Positions 16,465 through 25,779 of a stretch of 64,000 nt of DNA are shown piece after piece. Made by a program: the position numbers and the translations under genes. The stretch comes from Umezawaea beigongshangensis (GTDB lineage: Bacteria > Actinomycetota > Actinomycetes > Mycobacteriales > Pseudonocardiaceae). Location of the stretch: the NCBI RefSeq assembly GCF_016464305.1, contig NZ_JAEIOJ010000017.1:19901-83900 (forward strand), written 5' to 3'. Under the pieces are notes generated by a model. It did not search any database and was not told where the DNA came from. It saw only the letters and a list, made by a program, of their open reading frames with translations. Within the stretch, counting starts at the first letter, position 1. The number at the start of each line of letters is the position of its first letter.

Positions 16465-16498
16465 GCGTGGCTTCCGCGGCCTGCCGCGGAAGCCACGC
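16465..16498. terminator. Strong bidirectional terminator
   Basis: A perfect 15-bp stem (16465-16479 with 16484-16498) closes a CCTG loop between the convergent reductase and FKBP genes. Confidence 0.8.
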
Positions 16499-16505
16499 GG
16501 CGGAG

Positions 16506-17045
16506 TCACGCCGCGGGGGTGACCTTCACCGCGTCGATCACGAACACCAGGGTCTCGTTCGGCTTGATGCCGTTGCCGCCCTTGCCGTAGCCCTTCTGCG
16601 GCGGAACCACCAGCAGCCTGCGGCCACCCTCCTTCATGCCGACCAGGCCCTCGTTCCAGCCGTCGATCACGCCCGCCTGGCCGACGTTCTCCACGTCGAA
16701 GGTCTGGCCGCGGTCGAACGAGCCGTCCTTCTCGACGCCGTCGGAGAACGTGACGAGCTGGTAGTTCACCGTGGCCGTCGAGCCGGCGACGACCTCGGCC
16801 CCGGTTCCGGGGGTCAGGTCCTCGCTCACCAGTTCCGACGACGGAGCGCACTTCGGGACGGTGATCTTCGGCTTCTCGCCGAACGCGCCCTCGACCGCGA
16901 AGTCCGCCGCGGTGCACGCGGGCAGCGCGACCGCGGCGCTGGACGAGGTCGGGGCGGGTGCCGGGGAGGACGTCTCGGACTGGCTGCACGCGGTGGCGGC
17001 GAGACCGAGGGAGAGCAGGGAGACCAGAAGCGGAGTGCTGCGCAT
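16506..17045 (-). CDS. FKBP-type peptidyl-prolyl isomerase lipoprotein
   Basis: A 179-residue exported protein. MRSTPLLVSLLSLGLAATAC is a lipoprotein signal with cysteine 20, followed by a serine/proline-rich spacer. The C-terminal 110 residues are an FKBP domain: TVNYQLVTFSDGVEKDGSFDRG, AGVIDGWNEGLVGMKEGGRRLLVVPPQKGYG and ETLVFVIDAVKV. It should speed proline isomerisation of proteins folding outside the membrane. It stands alone, ended by a hairpin shared with the convergent reductase gene. Confidence 0.93.
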   Translation of the reverse strand: MRSTPLLVSLLSLGLAATACSQSETSSPAPAPTSSSAAVALPACTAADFAVEGAFGEKPKITVPKCAPSSELVSEDLTPGTGAEVVAGSTATVNYQLVTFSDGVEKDGSFDRGQTFDVENVGQAGVIDGWNEGLVGMKEGGRRLLVVPPQKGYGKGGNGIKPNETLVFVIDAVKVTPAA

Positions 17046-17226
17046 GACACACGACCCTAGGCGTTGGCGTCTCCCCGATGGCCGCCCACCCCCGAGGTGA
17101 ATTTATCGCCAATTGGTCAAACTGTCGGTTCCCTATTTCCCGCATCTCCAGTACCGTGTTACTCCGCGCACTCGGGCGAGCACCAAGTGCATTCGCCCGT
17201 TCGAGTGCGGACCAAGGAGGTGACCC

Positions 17227-18234
17227 GTGTCGGCGGACGCCCGTGGCATCCGCACCAACCCGATCCAGGAGCTCTTCTGGACCCGAACAGGCTTGCTCCT
17301 GCTCATTCTCGTCGTCACCGCTGGAACGTGCTTGACGATTTCCAGCGGTATGGAATCCGGAACGCTCAAGAACGTTCTCGGCTCGGTGGGGACCGGAACG
17401 CTGATCTCCGCGGTCGTGAGCTTCTGGCAGACCATCATCACCAGTGCCGCCGCGCAGCGCGCGCTCGTGGCACCGGTCGTCGAGGAGAGCCGCAGAGCAC
17501 TGCGGAACCTCAGCGCCGAGTACCGGGCGCTCGACCGCGAGTTCTTCCCCAGCGACGTGTTCGAGCCCACCGCCACACCGGACCCGGCGTTCAACCAGAA
17601 GCTGATGGCCGACCTGGAACGCACCCGGCTGTACTGCTTCCGAGGCTTCTCCGGCAGGTACGCGGCCTGCCGGATGCTGCTGGCGCACTCGGAGTGCGAG
17701 GTGAGGGTCGTGCTCGCCGACCCCCGCGACGACGAGGCGATCAGCGGACGCGCCCGCTACACGTTGCGCAACGAGGGCGTCGAGAGCAACTACGGCAGCG
17801 TCCAGGCCCGGCTCAAGGACGAGATCGGAATCGGACTCGTCGGGCTGTACCTGGCACGCGCGCGGTCCCGCCTGATCGACGTCACCGTCGTTCCCGATCC
17901 GCCGCTGGAGCGTCTGGAACTGTTCGACGACAGCTGCTGGCTGTCGCTCTACAGCAACACCAGCGCCGGAGTCGTCCGGCTCCACCCGCGCACGCTCCGC
18001 TTCACCGAGGGGTCCTTCGTCTACGGCGTGGAGCGGGCCGAGTTCCTTCGCATCAGCAGTTCTCGGTACGGCCAGCACTTCACCATCCACCCGAACACGA
18101 GTACCGACGACTTCTTCGCGCTGTACGAGAAGATCACCGGCTCCCCGCTCGACGAAAAAAGATTCCACACACTGGAGAACAAATTCCACACCTTCCGCCT
18201 GGAATTCTCCCGGGCCGCTCAGTTGAGGAGCTGA
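17227..18234 (+). CDS. Membrane-anchored protein of unknown function, possible PLD-like fold
   Basis: A 335-residue protein that I do not recognise. Two helices (TGLLLLILVVTAGTCLTI and NVLGSVGTGTLISAVVSFWQTI, residues about 22-70) anchor it. A short helical linker then leads to a cytoplasmic domain of about 220 residues. YCFRGFSGRYAACRMLLAHSECEVRVVLADP and ERLELFDDSCWLSLYS resemble strands of phospholipase-D-like domains, but no HKD motif is present. GTG 17227 has an ideal AAGGAGG at 7 nt. The upstream 180 bp are unusually AT-rich, and the 3' end has a run of AAA codons, perhaps signs of transfer. It precedes the cupin-like gene by 4 bp, so both form an operon. Confidence 0.7.
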   Translation: MSADARGIRTNPIQELFWTRTGLLLLILVVTAGTCLTISSGMESGTLKNVLGSVGTGTLISAVVSFWQTIITSAAAQRALVAPVVEESRRALRNLSAEYRALDREFFPSDVFEPTATPDPAFNQKLMADLERTRLYCFRGFSGRYAACRMLLAHSECEVRVVLADPRDDEAISGRARYTLRNEGVESNYGSVQARLKDEIGIGLVGLYLARARSRLIDVTVVPDPPLERLELFDDSCWLSLYSNTSAGVVRLHPRTLRFTEGSFVYGVERAEFLRISSSRYGQHFTIHPNTSTDDFFALYEKITGSPLDEKRFHTLENKFHTFRLEFSRAAQLRS

Positions 18235-18238
18235 TGAG

Positions 18239-18886
18239 TTGCAGATCGAGTTCACCGGGTTGCCGACCCTGAGCGAGCTCGCCGCGAGCGTCGGACACGT
18301 CCGGAAGCCGATCGCCGAGCACTGGTCGGAGGTGGACGTGCGGTTCCGGGACTGGGCGAGCAGGCCGGCGCTGCGCGTCGAACTGCGCACGTACCTGCGG
18401 GCGCTGTCGGTCGAGCAGGCCGCGCGGGTGCGCGAGCGGTCGCGCGAGACGACCACGCACTTCGCCTGGTGCCTGCGCGACGAGCCCGGAGAGGCGTTCA
18501 CCTTCTGGCTGCACGAGTACAAACCGCAGCGCGACTGGAGACCCGGCTACGCCGACTCCGTGCACAACCACCGCTACCACTTCTCCACGACCATCGTCAG
18601 CGGTTCCTACCTGCACGAGCGGTTCGGCGTCCGGCTGGGCCCCGCGGGCAGGTCGGTGCTCTCGGCGCGGCTGGAGCGCGGTGCCGAGTGCCGCGCCGGC
18701 ACCGCGGGTTCGCTGCTCGCGCACGAGTTCCACCGCATCCCGCGGGCCGCGGACGGCACCCTCACGTTCCTGGTGAAGTCCCGCGCGGTGATGCCCTGGA
18801 GCCTGTCGTTCGACCCCGGCACCGCGACCAGCCACCGGCACGTGCCGGTCGAGATGCGGCTGGAGGAACTGACGAACCAGCTCTGA
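18239..18886 (+). CDS. Cupin-like protein, function unknown
   Basis: A 215-residue protein. The first 80 residues are helical. The rest looks like a beta-barrel with possible metal ligands in DSVHNHRYHFSTTIVSGSYLHERF and LLAHEFHRIPRAADGTLTFLVKSRAVMPWSLSF, a layout like that of cysteine dioxygenase-type cupins. It may be an iron-dependent oxygenase or a ligand sensor; no substrate can be named. The start is TTG 18239 with GAGGAG about 7 nt upstream, 4 bp after the stop of the membrane protein gene. An ATG at 18234 is in another frame and gives no matching product. Confidence 0.65.
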   Translation: MQIEFTGLPTLSELAASVGHVRKPIAEHWSEVDVRFRDWASRPALRVELRTYLRALSVEQAARVRERSRETTTHFAWCLRDEPGEAFTFWLHEYKPQRDWRPGYADSVHNHRYHFSTTIVSGSYLHERFGVRLGPAGRSVLSARLERGAECRAGTAGSLLAHEFHRIPRAADGTLTFLVKSRAVMPWSLSFDPGTATSHRHVPVEMRLEELTNQL

Positions 18887-18915
18887 AGCGGAGGTAGGAC
18901 TCCGGCGCACGCGCC

Positions 18916-18921
18916 TAGCAT
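18916..18921 (+). promoter_or_regulatory. -10 element before the HD hydrolase gene
   Basis: TAGCAT lies about 30 bp before ATG 18951. A GGGAGGGG ribosome binding site stands 6 nt before the start. No clear -35 element is visible. Confidence 0.4.
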
Positions 18922-18950
18922 CGCCCCACCCGAGTTGGGAGGGGTTTCTG

Positions 18951-19604
18951 ATGCGTGTGCAGCAGAGGACCGTGTCCAGGACCGTCGTGGACGACGTGGA
19001 GGTGCGGGTGAGGCGGATGTGCCTGCGCCTGGCGGCCGATCTCCAGTTCCACGGCTGGCACCACGTCGAGTTCGTGCGCGACAACGCCGTGCGCTTCGCC
19101 CGCCGCAACGGCTCCGACGCCGCGGTGGTGGAGACCGCGGCGCTGGTGCACGACGTGAACTACGTCGTGCGCCGCAACTCGCTGCCGGTGGACGGCCGCG
19201 AGCTGAGGATGGACGTGCTGCGCCGAGCCGGTGTCGAACCGGCGACCGCGGAGTGGATCGACGAGATCGTGGAGGAGGCGGAGATGCGGACGCGCCACCG
19301 CGACATCTCCGCGGAGGCGCAGGCGCTGTCCGACGCCGACACGCTGTTCAAGGCGCTGCCGGTGACACCGGTGATGCTCGCTCCGCGCTACCTCGCCGAG
19401 AACGGCCTGAGCCTGCGCGAGCTCGCCACGAAGATCGTCGGCGAGCAGAGCGGGCCTCACGAGCAGGGCTTCTACTTCTACGACCCGGAGGCCGCCGCCA
19501 CGTACTCGCGCTGGGCGACGGCCAACCTGGAGCTGTGGCGGTGCATCGTGGAGTCGCTGGACGACCCGACGGTGGAGAACCTGCTCAGCGTCCTGCCGGC
19601 CTGA
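18951..19604 (+). CDS. HD domain phosphohydrolase-like protein
   Basis: A 217-residue helical protein. FHGWHHVEFVRDNAVRFA supplies the first histidine, VVETAALVHDVNYVV the HD pair and LSDADTLFKALPVTPVML a later aspartate, the order seen in HD-type metal-dependent phosphohydrolases. Possible substrates are nucleotides or cyclic nucleotides. It sits 64 bp after the cupin-like gene with its own promoter signals, so it may be a separate transcription unit or the third gene of the group. It is well predicted as a gene but its reaction is not known. Confidence 0.8.
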   Translation: MRVQQRTVSRTVVDDVEVRVRRMCLRLAADLQFHGWHHVEFVRDNAVRFARRNGSDAAVVETAALVHDVNYVVRRNSLPVDGRELRMDVLRRAGVEPATAEWIDEIVEEAEMRTRHRDISAEAQALSDADTLFKALPVTPVMLAPRYLAENGLSLRELATKIVGEQSGPHEQGFYFYDPEAAATYSRWATANLELWRCIVESLDDPTVENLLSVLPA

Positions 19605-19615
19605 GGCCGCGGGCA

Positions 19616-19648
19616 CCGCGCGGGGACGGCTCGCGCCGCCCCGCGCGG
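19616..19648. terminator. Bidirectional terminator between HD gene and ctaB
   Basis: CCGCGCGGGG(A)CGG at 19616-19629 pairs with CCGCCCCGCGCGG at 19636-19648 between two convergent genes, with one bulged base. Confidence 0.75.
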
Positions 19649-19653
19649 GGACG

Positions 19654-20577
19654 TCAGAAGGGCCAGCCCAGGACCGGCCGGCCGACCACGGCGTCCACGG
19701 CGAGACCGACGAACACCAGCATCAGGTAGGTGTTCGACATGTGGAAGAACTTCATCGTGTTGGTCGAGCCGCCGCCGCGGACCACGCCGTGCAGGCGGTG
19801 GGCGAACACCGCGAACCACACGCCCGACAGCGCGGCGACCGCCACGTAGATCCAGCTCGTCACCGGGAACAGCAGGAGGCTGCACACCACGGTCACCCAG
19901 GAGTAGATGACGATCTGCCTGGTCACCTGCTGGGCGGTGGCGACCACGGGCAGCATCGGCACGCCGGCCGCCGCGTAGTCCTCCTTGAACTTCATCGCCA
20001 GCGCCCACGTGTGCGGCGGGGTCCAGAAGAAGATGACGCCGAACATGACCAGCGCGGGCCAGCTCACGGTGCCGGTGACGGCCGACCAGCCGATGACGAC
20101 GGGCATGCAGCCCGCCATGCCGCCCCAGATGATGTTCTGCGAGGTCCGCCGCTTGAGGAACAGCGTGTAGACGAAGATGTAGAACAGGATCGTGGCCACG
20201 GCGAACACCGCGGACATCAGGTTCGTGGTGATCCACAGGAACGCGAACGACATGATGCCCAGCACCACGCCGAAGACCAGCGCGTTGCGCGGTGGCACGG
20301 TGTTGCGGGCCAGCGGGCGGGCCGAGGTCCGCTTCATCACCGAGTCGATGTCGGCGTCGATGTAGCAGTTGAGCGCGTTGGCGCTGCCCGCGGCGAGCGT
20401 GCCGCCGGTGAGCGTGCACGCGATCAGCCACAGCGGCGGCATGCCGCGGGCGGCCAGGAGCATCGCCGGGATGGTGGTGATGAGCAGCAGTTCGATGACC
20501 CGCGGCTTCGTCAGCGCCACGTACGCGCCGACGACCTGCCGGGGCGTGCGCGCCGGCGCCTCCACAACCGCACTCAT
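19654..20577 (-). CDS. ctaB: Protoheme IX farnesyltransferase (heme O synthase)
   Basis: Adds a farnesyl group to heme B to give heme O, in the cytoplasmic membrane. The 307-residue protein has nine predicted helices. [19 protein letters not shown] is the N-terminal signature. [23 protein letters not shown] holds the DxxxD prenyl-diphosphate motif, and [13 protein letters not shown] and [13 protein letters not shown] complete the family pattern. The product is the substrate of CtaA encoded 14 kb away. It is divergent from tkt, the standard actinobacterial arrangement. GAGGAG stands 11 nt before ATG 20577. Confidence 0.97.
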   Translation of the reverse strand: MSAVVEAPARTPRQVVGAYVALTKPRVIELLLITTIPAMLLAARGMPPLWLIACTLTGGTLAAGSANALNCYIDADIDSVMKRTSARPLARNTVPPRNALVFGVVLGIMSFAFLWITTNLMSAVFAVATILFYIFVYTLFLKRRTSQNIIWGGMAGCMPVVIGWSAVTGTVSWPALVMFGVIFFWTPPHTWALAMKFKEDYAAAGVPMLPVVATAQQVTRQIVIYSWVTVVCSLLLFPVTSWIYVAVAALSGVWFAVFAHRLHGVVRGGGSTNTMKFFHMSNTYLMLVFVGLAVDAVVGRPVLGWPF

Positions 20578-20931
20578 CGCTGGGGAGCTCCTCGTCGCGT
20601 CGCTGGAGAGAATCGTCCGGAGCGTGTACTCCTCACCCGAACCGGGTACTGATGGTAATCGGGAGTCCGCAGCTCAGCCTCTCGGGGTACTGCTGTGACC
20701 TGCACGGCATTCCGCGCGAGCGGTGTGCCGACACGCACAGGCCGGCCGTCGCCCTGCGGATCACGTGGCGTGCGCCACGGGACTAGGCTGACTGGTGGAC
20801 GAGGGAAAAACCGCGGGTCGGACCGGACGGCAGGCGTCGCAATCCACGGGTCATCGGTATCGATCGAGATGATGCGTGCGACACCACGGACTCCGGAGGC
20901 GGCCCGCCTACGTGAGAGTGGAGCTGTGTCC
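20578..20931. promoter_or_regulatory. Divergent region between ctaB and tkt
   Basis: This 354-bp interval must hold the promoters of ctaB and of the pentose-phosphate operon. TAGGCT at about 20784 and TACCAT on the minus strand at about 20654 are possible -10 elements. No convincing -35 partners were found and no gene is supported. Confidence 0.3.
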
Positions 20932-23028
20932 GTGTCCGTCACCGACGACATCACCCGGTTGACCGAGGCCCACCTGCCCGACGACTGGACCGAGCTCGAC
21001 GAGCGCGCGGTCGACACCGCGCGCGTCCTCGCCGCTGACGCGGTGCAGAAGGTCGGCAACGGTCACCCCGGTACGGCGATGAGCCTGGCGCCCGTCGCCT
21101 ACACCCTGTTCCAGCGCGTCATGCGGCACGACCCGGCGGACGCCGACTGGATCGGTCGCGACCGCTTCGTGCTGTCCGCCGGTCACTCCAGCCTGACGCT
21201 CTACATCCAGCTGTTCCTGTCCGGCTACGGCCTGGAGCTCGACGACCTCAAGGCGCTGCGGACCTGGGGGTCGCGCACGCCGGGTCACCCCGAGCACCGG
21301 CACACCCCCGGCGTCGAGATCACCACCGGCCCGCTGGGCCAGGGTCTCGCCTCCGCCGTGGGCATGGCCGCCGGAGCCCGCCGCGAGCGCGGCCTGTTCG
21401 ACCCGGACGCGCCCGTCGGCGAGAGCCCCTTCGACCACGACATCTTCGTCATCGCCTCCGACGGCGACATCGAGGAGGGCGTGACGGCCGAGGCGTCGTC
21501 CTTCGCCGGGCACCAGAAGCTCGGCAACCTCACGGTGATCTACGACGACAACAAGATCTCGATCGAGGACGACACCGCGATCGCCCTCAGCGAGGACACC
21601 GCCAAGCGCTACGAGGCGTACGGCTGGCACGTGCAGGTCGTCGAGGGCGGCGAGAACGTCACGGGCGTCCTGGAGGCCCTGAAGGCCGCCAAGGCGGAGA
21701 CCGAGCGTCCCTCGTTCGTCCTGCTGCGCACGATCATCGGCTACCCGGCGCCCACCAAGATGAACACGGGCAAGGCGCACGGCGCCGCGCTGGGCGAGGA
21801 CGAGATCGCCGAGGTCAAGAAGGTCCTGGGCTTCGACCCGGAGCGGACCTTCCAGGTCGACGAGGACGTCCTCGCACACGCCCGCGAGGTGATCGGGCGC
21901 GGCGAGCGCGCGAAGGCCGAGTGGCAGAAGAAGTTCGACGCGTGGGTGCAGGCGAACCCGGAGCGCAAGGCGCTGCTGGACCGCATGAACAACCGCGAGC
22001 TGCCCGAGGGCTGGGTGGACGCGCTGCCGAAGTGGGACGTCGACCCCAAGGGCGTCGCGACCCGCAAGGCATCCGGTGAGGTGCTCAACGCGCTCGGCCC
22101 GATCCTGCCGGAGCTGTGGGGCGGTTCGGCCGACCTGGCCGAGAGCAACAACACGACGATCAAGGGCGCCGACTCGTTCGGCCCGTCCGACACCTCCACG
22201 AAGGAGTGGAGCGCGAACCCGTACGGGCGCACGCTGCACTTCGGCGTCCGCGAGCACGCGATGGGCTCGATCCTCAACGGCATCGCGCTGCACGGCCCCA
22301 CCCGCCCCTACGGCGGCACGTTCCTGGTGTTCTCCGACTACATGCGCCCGGCGGTCCGCCTGGCCGCGCTGATGAAGTCCCCGGTCACCTACGTGTGGAC
22401 CCACGACTCCATCGGCCTGGGCGAGGACGGCCCGACGCACCAGCCGGTCGAGCACCTCGCCGCGCTGCGCGCCATCCCCGGCCTGTCCGTGGTCCGTCCC
22501 GGCGACGCGAACGAGACCGCGGCCGCCTGGAAGGCGCGCATGGAGCGCCTGGAGGGCCCGATCGGCCTGGCGCTGACCCGGCAGAACCTCCCCGTCCTGG
22601 AGGGCACGTCCTACGAGGGCGTCGCGAAGGGCGGCTACGTGCTGGCCGACGCCGGCAACGGCGAGCCCGAGCTGGTGCTCGTCGCCACGGGCTCCGAGCT
22701 GCAGATCGCCGTCGAGGCGCGGAAGGTCCTGGAGGCCGAGGGCGTTGCAACCCGTGTGGTCTCCATGCCGTGCGTCGAGTGGTTCGACGAGCAGGACGAG
22801 GCGTACCGCCAGCAGGTGATCCCGCCTTCGGTGAAGGCGCGGGTCGCGGTGGAGGCGGGCATCGCCCAGCCGTGGCACCGCTTCGTCGGCGACGCCGGTG
22901 AGATCATCTCCATCGAGCACTTCGGCGCTTCCGCCGATTACCAGACGCTCTTCCGCGAGTTCGGCTTCACCACCGAGAACGTCGTCGCCGCGGCGCGGCG
23001 CTCCATCGCGCGAGCAGCCCAGAAGTAA
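20932..23028 (+). CDS. tkt: Transketolase
   Basis: Moves two-carbon ketol units between sugar phosphates in the pentose-phosphate pathway, using thiamine diphosphate. The 698-residue protein has [18 protein letters not shown] at the start, a ThDP/metal motif [18 protein letters not shown]...[10 protein letters not shown], the pyrimidine domain with [23 protein letters not shown] and a C-terminal domain ending in [18 protein letters not shown] 20932 was chosen since GGAG lies 8 nt before it; GTG 20926 is possible. It is the first gene of tkt-tal-pgi-zwf-opcA-pgl. Confidence 0.97.
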   Translation: MSVTDDITRLTEAHLPDDWTELDERAVDTARVLAADAVQKVGNGHPGTAMSLAPVAYTLFQRVMRHDPADADWIGRDRFVLSAGHSSLTLYIQLFLSGYGLELDDLKALRTWGSRTPGHPEHRHTPGVEITTGPLGQGLASAVGMAAGARRERGLFDPDAPVGESPFDHDIFVIASDGDIEEGVTAEASSFAGHQKLGNLTVIYDDNKISIEDDTAIALSEDTAKRYEAYGWHVQVVEGGENVTGVLEALKAAKAETERPSFVLLRTIIGYPAPTKMNTGKAHGAALGEDEIAEVKKVLGFDPERTFQVDEDVLAHAREVIGRGERAKAEWQKKFDAWVQANPERKALLDRMNNRELPEGWVDALPKWDVDPKGVATRKASGEVLNALGPILPELWGGSADLAESNNTTIKGADSFGPSDTSTKEWSANPYGRTLHFGVREHAMGSILNGIALHGPTRPYGGTFLVFSDYMRPAVRLAALMKSPVTYVWTHDSIGLGEDGPTHQPVEHLAALRAIPGLSVVRPGDANETAAAWKARMERLEGPIGLALTRQNLPVLEGTSYEGVAKGGYVLADAGNGEPELVLVATGSELQIAVEARKVLEAEGVATRVVSMPCVEWFDEQDEAYRQQVIPPSVKARVAVEAGIAQPWHRFVGDAGEIISIEHFGASADYQTLFREFGFTTENVVAAARRSIARAAQK

Positions 23029-23041
23029 GGGAGACGTACCT

Positions 23042-24163
23042 GTGACCTCCAAGTCCCCGCTGGCCGCGCTGAGCGAGGCCGGTGTCTCCATCTGGTTGGA
23101 CGACCTGTCCCGCGAGCGGCTGAACAGCGGCAACCTCGCCTCGCTGATCGCCGACAAGAACGTGGTGGGCGTGACCACCAACCCGACGATCTTCGCGACC
23201 GCCCTGTCCAGGGGCGAGGCCTACGACCAGCAGGTCCGCGAGCTGGCCGAGCGCGGCGCCGACGTGCACGCCGCCGTCCGCGAGATCACGACCAGCGACG
23301 TGCGCCACGCGTGCGACCTGTTCCGCGACATCCACGACCGCACCAGCGGGGTGGACGGCCGCGTCTCGATCGAGGTCGACCCCAGGCTGGCCCGCGACGG
23401 CGAGAAGACCGCCGCCGAGGCGCTCGACCTGTGGAAGACCGTCGACCGTCCCAACGTGATGGTCAAGATCCCCGGCACCGTCGAGGGTCTGCCCGCCATC
23501 ACCCGCACCCTCGCCGAGGGCGTCAGCGTGAACGTGACGCTGATCTTCTCCACCGACCGCTACCGCGACGTGATGGAGGCGTTCGTCGCGGGTCTGGAGC
23601 AGGCGAAGGCCAACGGCCACGACCTGTCCACGATCCACTCGGTGGCGTCGTTCTTCGTCTCCCGCGTCGACAGCGAGATCGACAAGCGGCTGGAGGCGAT
23701 CGGCACCCCGGAGGCGGCCGAGCTGCGCGGCAAGGCCGCCATCGCCAACGCCGTGCTGGCGTACGCCGCCTACGAGGAGACCTTCACCGGCCCGCGCTGG
23801 GAGGCGCTGGTCGCCGACGGTGCTCGCGCGCAGCGTCCGCTGTGGGCCTCCACCGGCGTGAAGGACCCGAACTACTCCGACACCCGCTACGTCGACCAGC
23901 TCGTCGTGGACGGCGTGGTCAACACGATGCCGGAGAAGACCCTCGACGCGGTCGCCGACCACGGCGAGATCACCGGCGACACCGTCAGCGGCAGGGCCGA
24001 GGAGGCGCAGGGCGTCTTCGACGACCTGCTCGCCGCCGGTGTGGACCTCGACGACGTGTTCGCCGCGCTGGAGCACGAGGGCGTGGAGAAGTTCGAGAAG
24101 TCCTGGGCCGAGCTGCTGGAGACGGTCAAGGGCCAGCTCGACGATGCGAAGGGCCAGAACTGA
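23042..24163 (+). CDS. tal: Transaldolase
   Basis: Transfers a dihydroxyacetone unit from sedoheptulose 7-phosphate to glyceraldehyde 3-phosphate. The 373 residues fit the long actinobacterial form. GVTTNPTIF near residue 44 and [15 protein letters not shown], holding the Schiff-base lysine, are diagnostic. It follows tkt by 13 bp with GGGAG about 8 nt before GTG 23042. Coupled expression with tkt matches the joint work of both enzymes in the non-oxidative branch. Confidence 0.97.
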   Translation: MTSKSPLAALSEAGVSIWLDDLSRERLNSGNLASLIADKNVVGVTTNPTIFATALSRGEAYDQQVRELAERGADVHAAVREITTSDVRHACDLFRDIHDRTSGVDGRVSIEVDPRLARDGEKTAAEALDLWKTVDRPNVMVKIPGTVEGLPAITRTLAEGVSVNVTLIFSTDRYRDVMEAFVAGLEQAKANGHDLSTIHSVASFFVSRVDSEIDKRLEAIGTPEAAELRGKAAIANAVLAYAAYEETFTGPRWEALVADGARAQRPLWASTGVKDPNYSDTRYVDQLVVDGVVNTMPEKTLDAVADHGEITGDTVSGRAEEAQGVFDDLLAAGVDLDDVFAALEHEGVEKFEKSWAELLETVKGQLDDAKGQN

Positions 24164-24165
24164 CG

Positions 24166-25779
24166 ATGAGCGACGTGATCTCTGTCGAGATCGTGCGCAC
24201 GCCGAACTCCGACCAGGTCGACACCGTGGTGTCCGGCCTGGTCGGGGACCGGGCGGCCAGCAGGCTGACCGCGGGGGACGCCACCCTGTGGGGTCCCGAG
24301 GCAGAACCCGAGGCGTCGATCCGCCTCGCGTGGACGCGACTGCACGAGACGTCCCGTCCCCTGGTGGACGAGATCACCGCGCTGCGCGGTGAGCTGCACG
24401 CCGAGGGCGTCGACCGCGTGGTGCTCGCGGGCATGGGCGGTTCGTCGCTCGCGCCCGAGGTGATCACCGCGACCGCGGGCGTGCCCCTGGTCGTGCTGGA
24501 CACCACCGACCCCGCCCAGGTGGCCGACGCGCTCGCGGGCGACCTCGCGCGCACGGTGATCGTGGTGTCGTCGAAGTCCGGCGGCACCGTGGAGACCGAC
24601 AGCCACCGCCGGATCTTCGAGAAGGCGTTCACCGACGCGGGCATCGACGCCGCGTCGCGGATCGTCGTCGTGACCGACCCCGGCTCCCCGCTGGAGGCGG
24701 CCTCGCGCGAGGCCGGCTACCGCAGGGTGTTCCTGGCCGACCCGAACGTGGGTGGCCGCTACTCCGCGCTCACCGCCTTCGGCCTCGTGCCGTCCGGGCT
24801 GGCCGGCGCGGACCTGACCGAACTGCTCGACGACGCGGCCGCGGCCGCCGAGCTCGTGTCGGTCGACTCGCCGGACAACCCGGCGATCGTGCTGGCCGCC
24901 GTGTTCGGCGCGGCGCACGCCCGCGGCGCCGAGAAGATCGTGCTGGCCGACAGCGGTTCGGGCATCACGGGCTTCCCCGACTGGGCCGAGCAGCTCATCG
25001 CCGAGTCGACCGGCAAGAACGGCACCGGCCTGCTGCCCGTGGCGGTCGAGGGTCCGGGTGCTCCCGGGTTCGTGGACGCCCGCGGCGACGCCACCACCGC
25101 CGCCATCGGCCCGGCCACGGGCGCCTCCGCGGTGGCCGTGGAGGGCAAGCTCGGCGCGCAGTTCCAGGTGTGGGAGTACGCGACCGCGCTGGTGGGCCGC
25201 GTGCTGGGCATCAACCCGTTCGACCAGCCGGACGTGGAGGCCGCGAAGAACGCCGCCCGCTCGCTGCTCGACGCGCCGTCGGCGGAGCCGGTCACCCCGG
25301 CGTTCACCGAGGGCCCGGTCGAGGTGTACCCCAGCGGCGACTGGCTGCCCGACGGCGTCACGACCGTGGCGGGCGCGCTGGCCGCGCTCGTCGCCGCCGC
25401 GCCGGAGTTCGGCTACCTGTCGGTGCAGGCCTACCTCGACCGGCTCGACGACGCCTCCGTGGCGCTGCTGCGGCCCGAGCTGGCCAAGCGCACGCACCTG
25501 CAGACCACCTACGGCTGGGGCCCGCGGTTCCTGCACTCGACCGGCCAGTACCACAAGGGCGGTCACCAGAACGGCGTGTTCTTGCAGCTCACCGGTGCGT
25601 CGGAGAACGACCTGGAGGTGCCGGGGCGTCCCTACTCGCTGTCGACGCTCCAGCTCGCGCAGGCGCTCGGCGACGGTCAGGTGCTCGGCGAGCGGGGTCG
25701 TCCCGTGCTGCGGCTGCACCTCACCGACCGGGTGGCCGGTCTCGCCCAGCTGGTCGAGGCGATTCAGGAGGACAACTGA
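24166..25779 (+). CDS. pgi: Glucose-6-phosphate isomerase
   Basis: Interconverts glucose 6-phosphate and fructose 6-phosphate, linking glycolysis with the pentose-phosphate branch. The 537-residue protein has AGMGGSSLAPEV, VVSSKSGGTVETDSH, DPNVGGRYSALTAFGL, ESTGKNGTG and QYHKGGHQNGVFLQLT. These correspond to the phosphosugar-binding and catalytic regions but differ from the classical SKTFTTxET form. This variant is the one found in actinobacterial pentose-phosphate operons. It begins 3 bp after tal and its stop overlaps the zwf start. Confidence 0.93.
   Translation: MSDVISVEIVRTPNSDQVDTVVSGLVGDRAASRLTAGDATLWGPEAEPEASIRLAWTRLHETSRPLVDEITALRGELHAEGVDRVVLAGMGGSSLAPEVITATAGVPLVVLDTTDPAQVADALAGDLARTVIVVSSKSGGTVETDSHRRIFEKAFTDAGIDAASRIVVVTDPGSPLEAASREAGYRRVFLADPNVGGRYSALTAFGLVPSGLAGADLTELLDDAAAAAELVSVDSPDNPAIVLAAVFGAAHARGAEKIVLADSGSGITGFPDWAEQLIAESTGKNGTGLLPVAVEGPGAPGFVDARGDATTAAIGPATGASAVAVEGKLGAQFQVWEYATALVGRVLGINPFDQPDVEAAKNAARSLLDAPSAEPVTPAFTEGPVEVYPSGDWLPDGVTTVAGALAALVAAAPEFGYLSVQAYLDRLDDASVALLRPELAKRTHLQTTYGWGPRFLHSTGQYHKGGHQNGVFLQLTGASENDLEVPGRPYSLSTLQLAQALGDGQVLGERGRPVLRLHLTDRVAGLAQLVEAIQEDN

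Noticed and set aside
17227..19604. Naming the three-gene group as a known anti-phage system (CBASS, Pycsar or similar)
   Set aside because: No cyclase, nuclease or recognised effector domain; HD and membrane domains alone do not justify the label.
20695..20931. N-terminal extension of transketolase to ATG/GTG codons near 20695
   Set aside because: The extra 79 residues have no coding character or homology; the family start and a binding site lie at 20926-20932.
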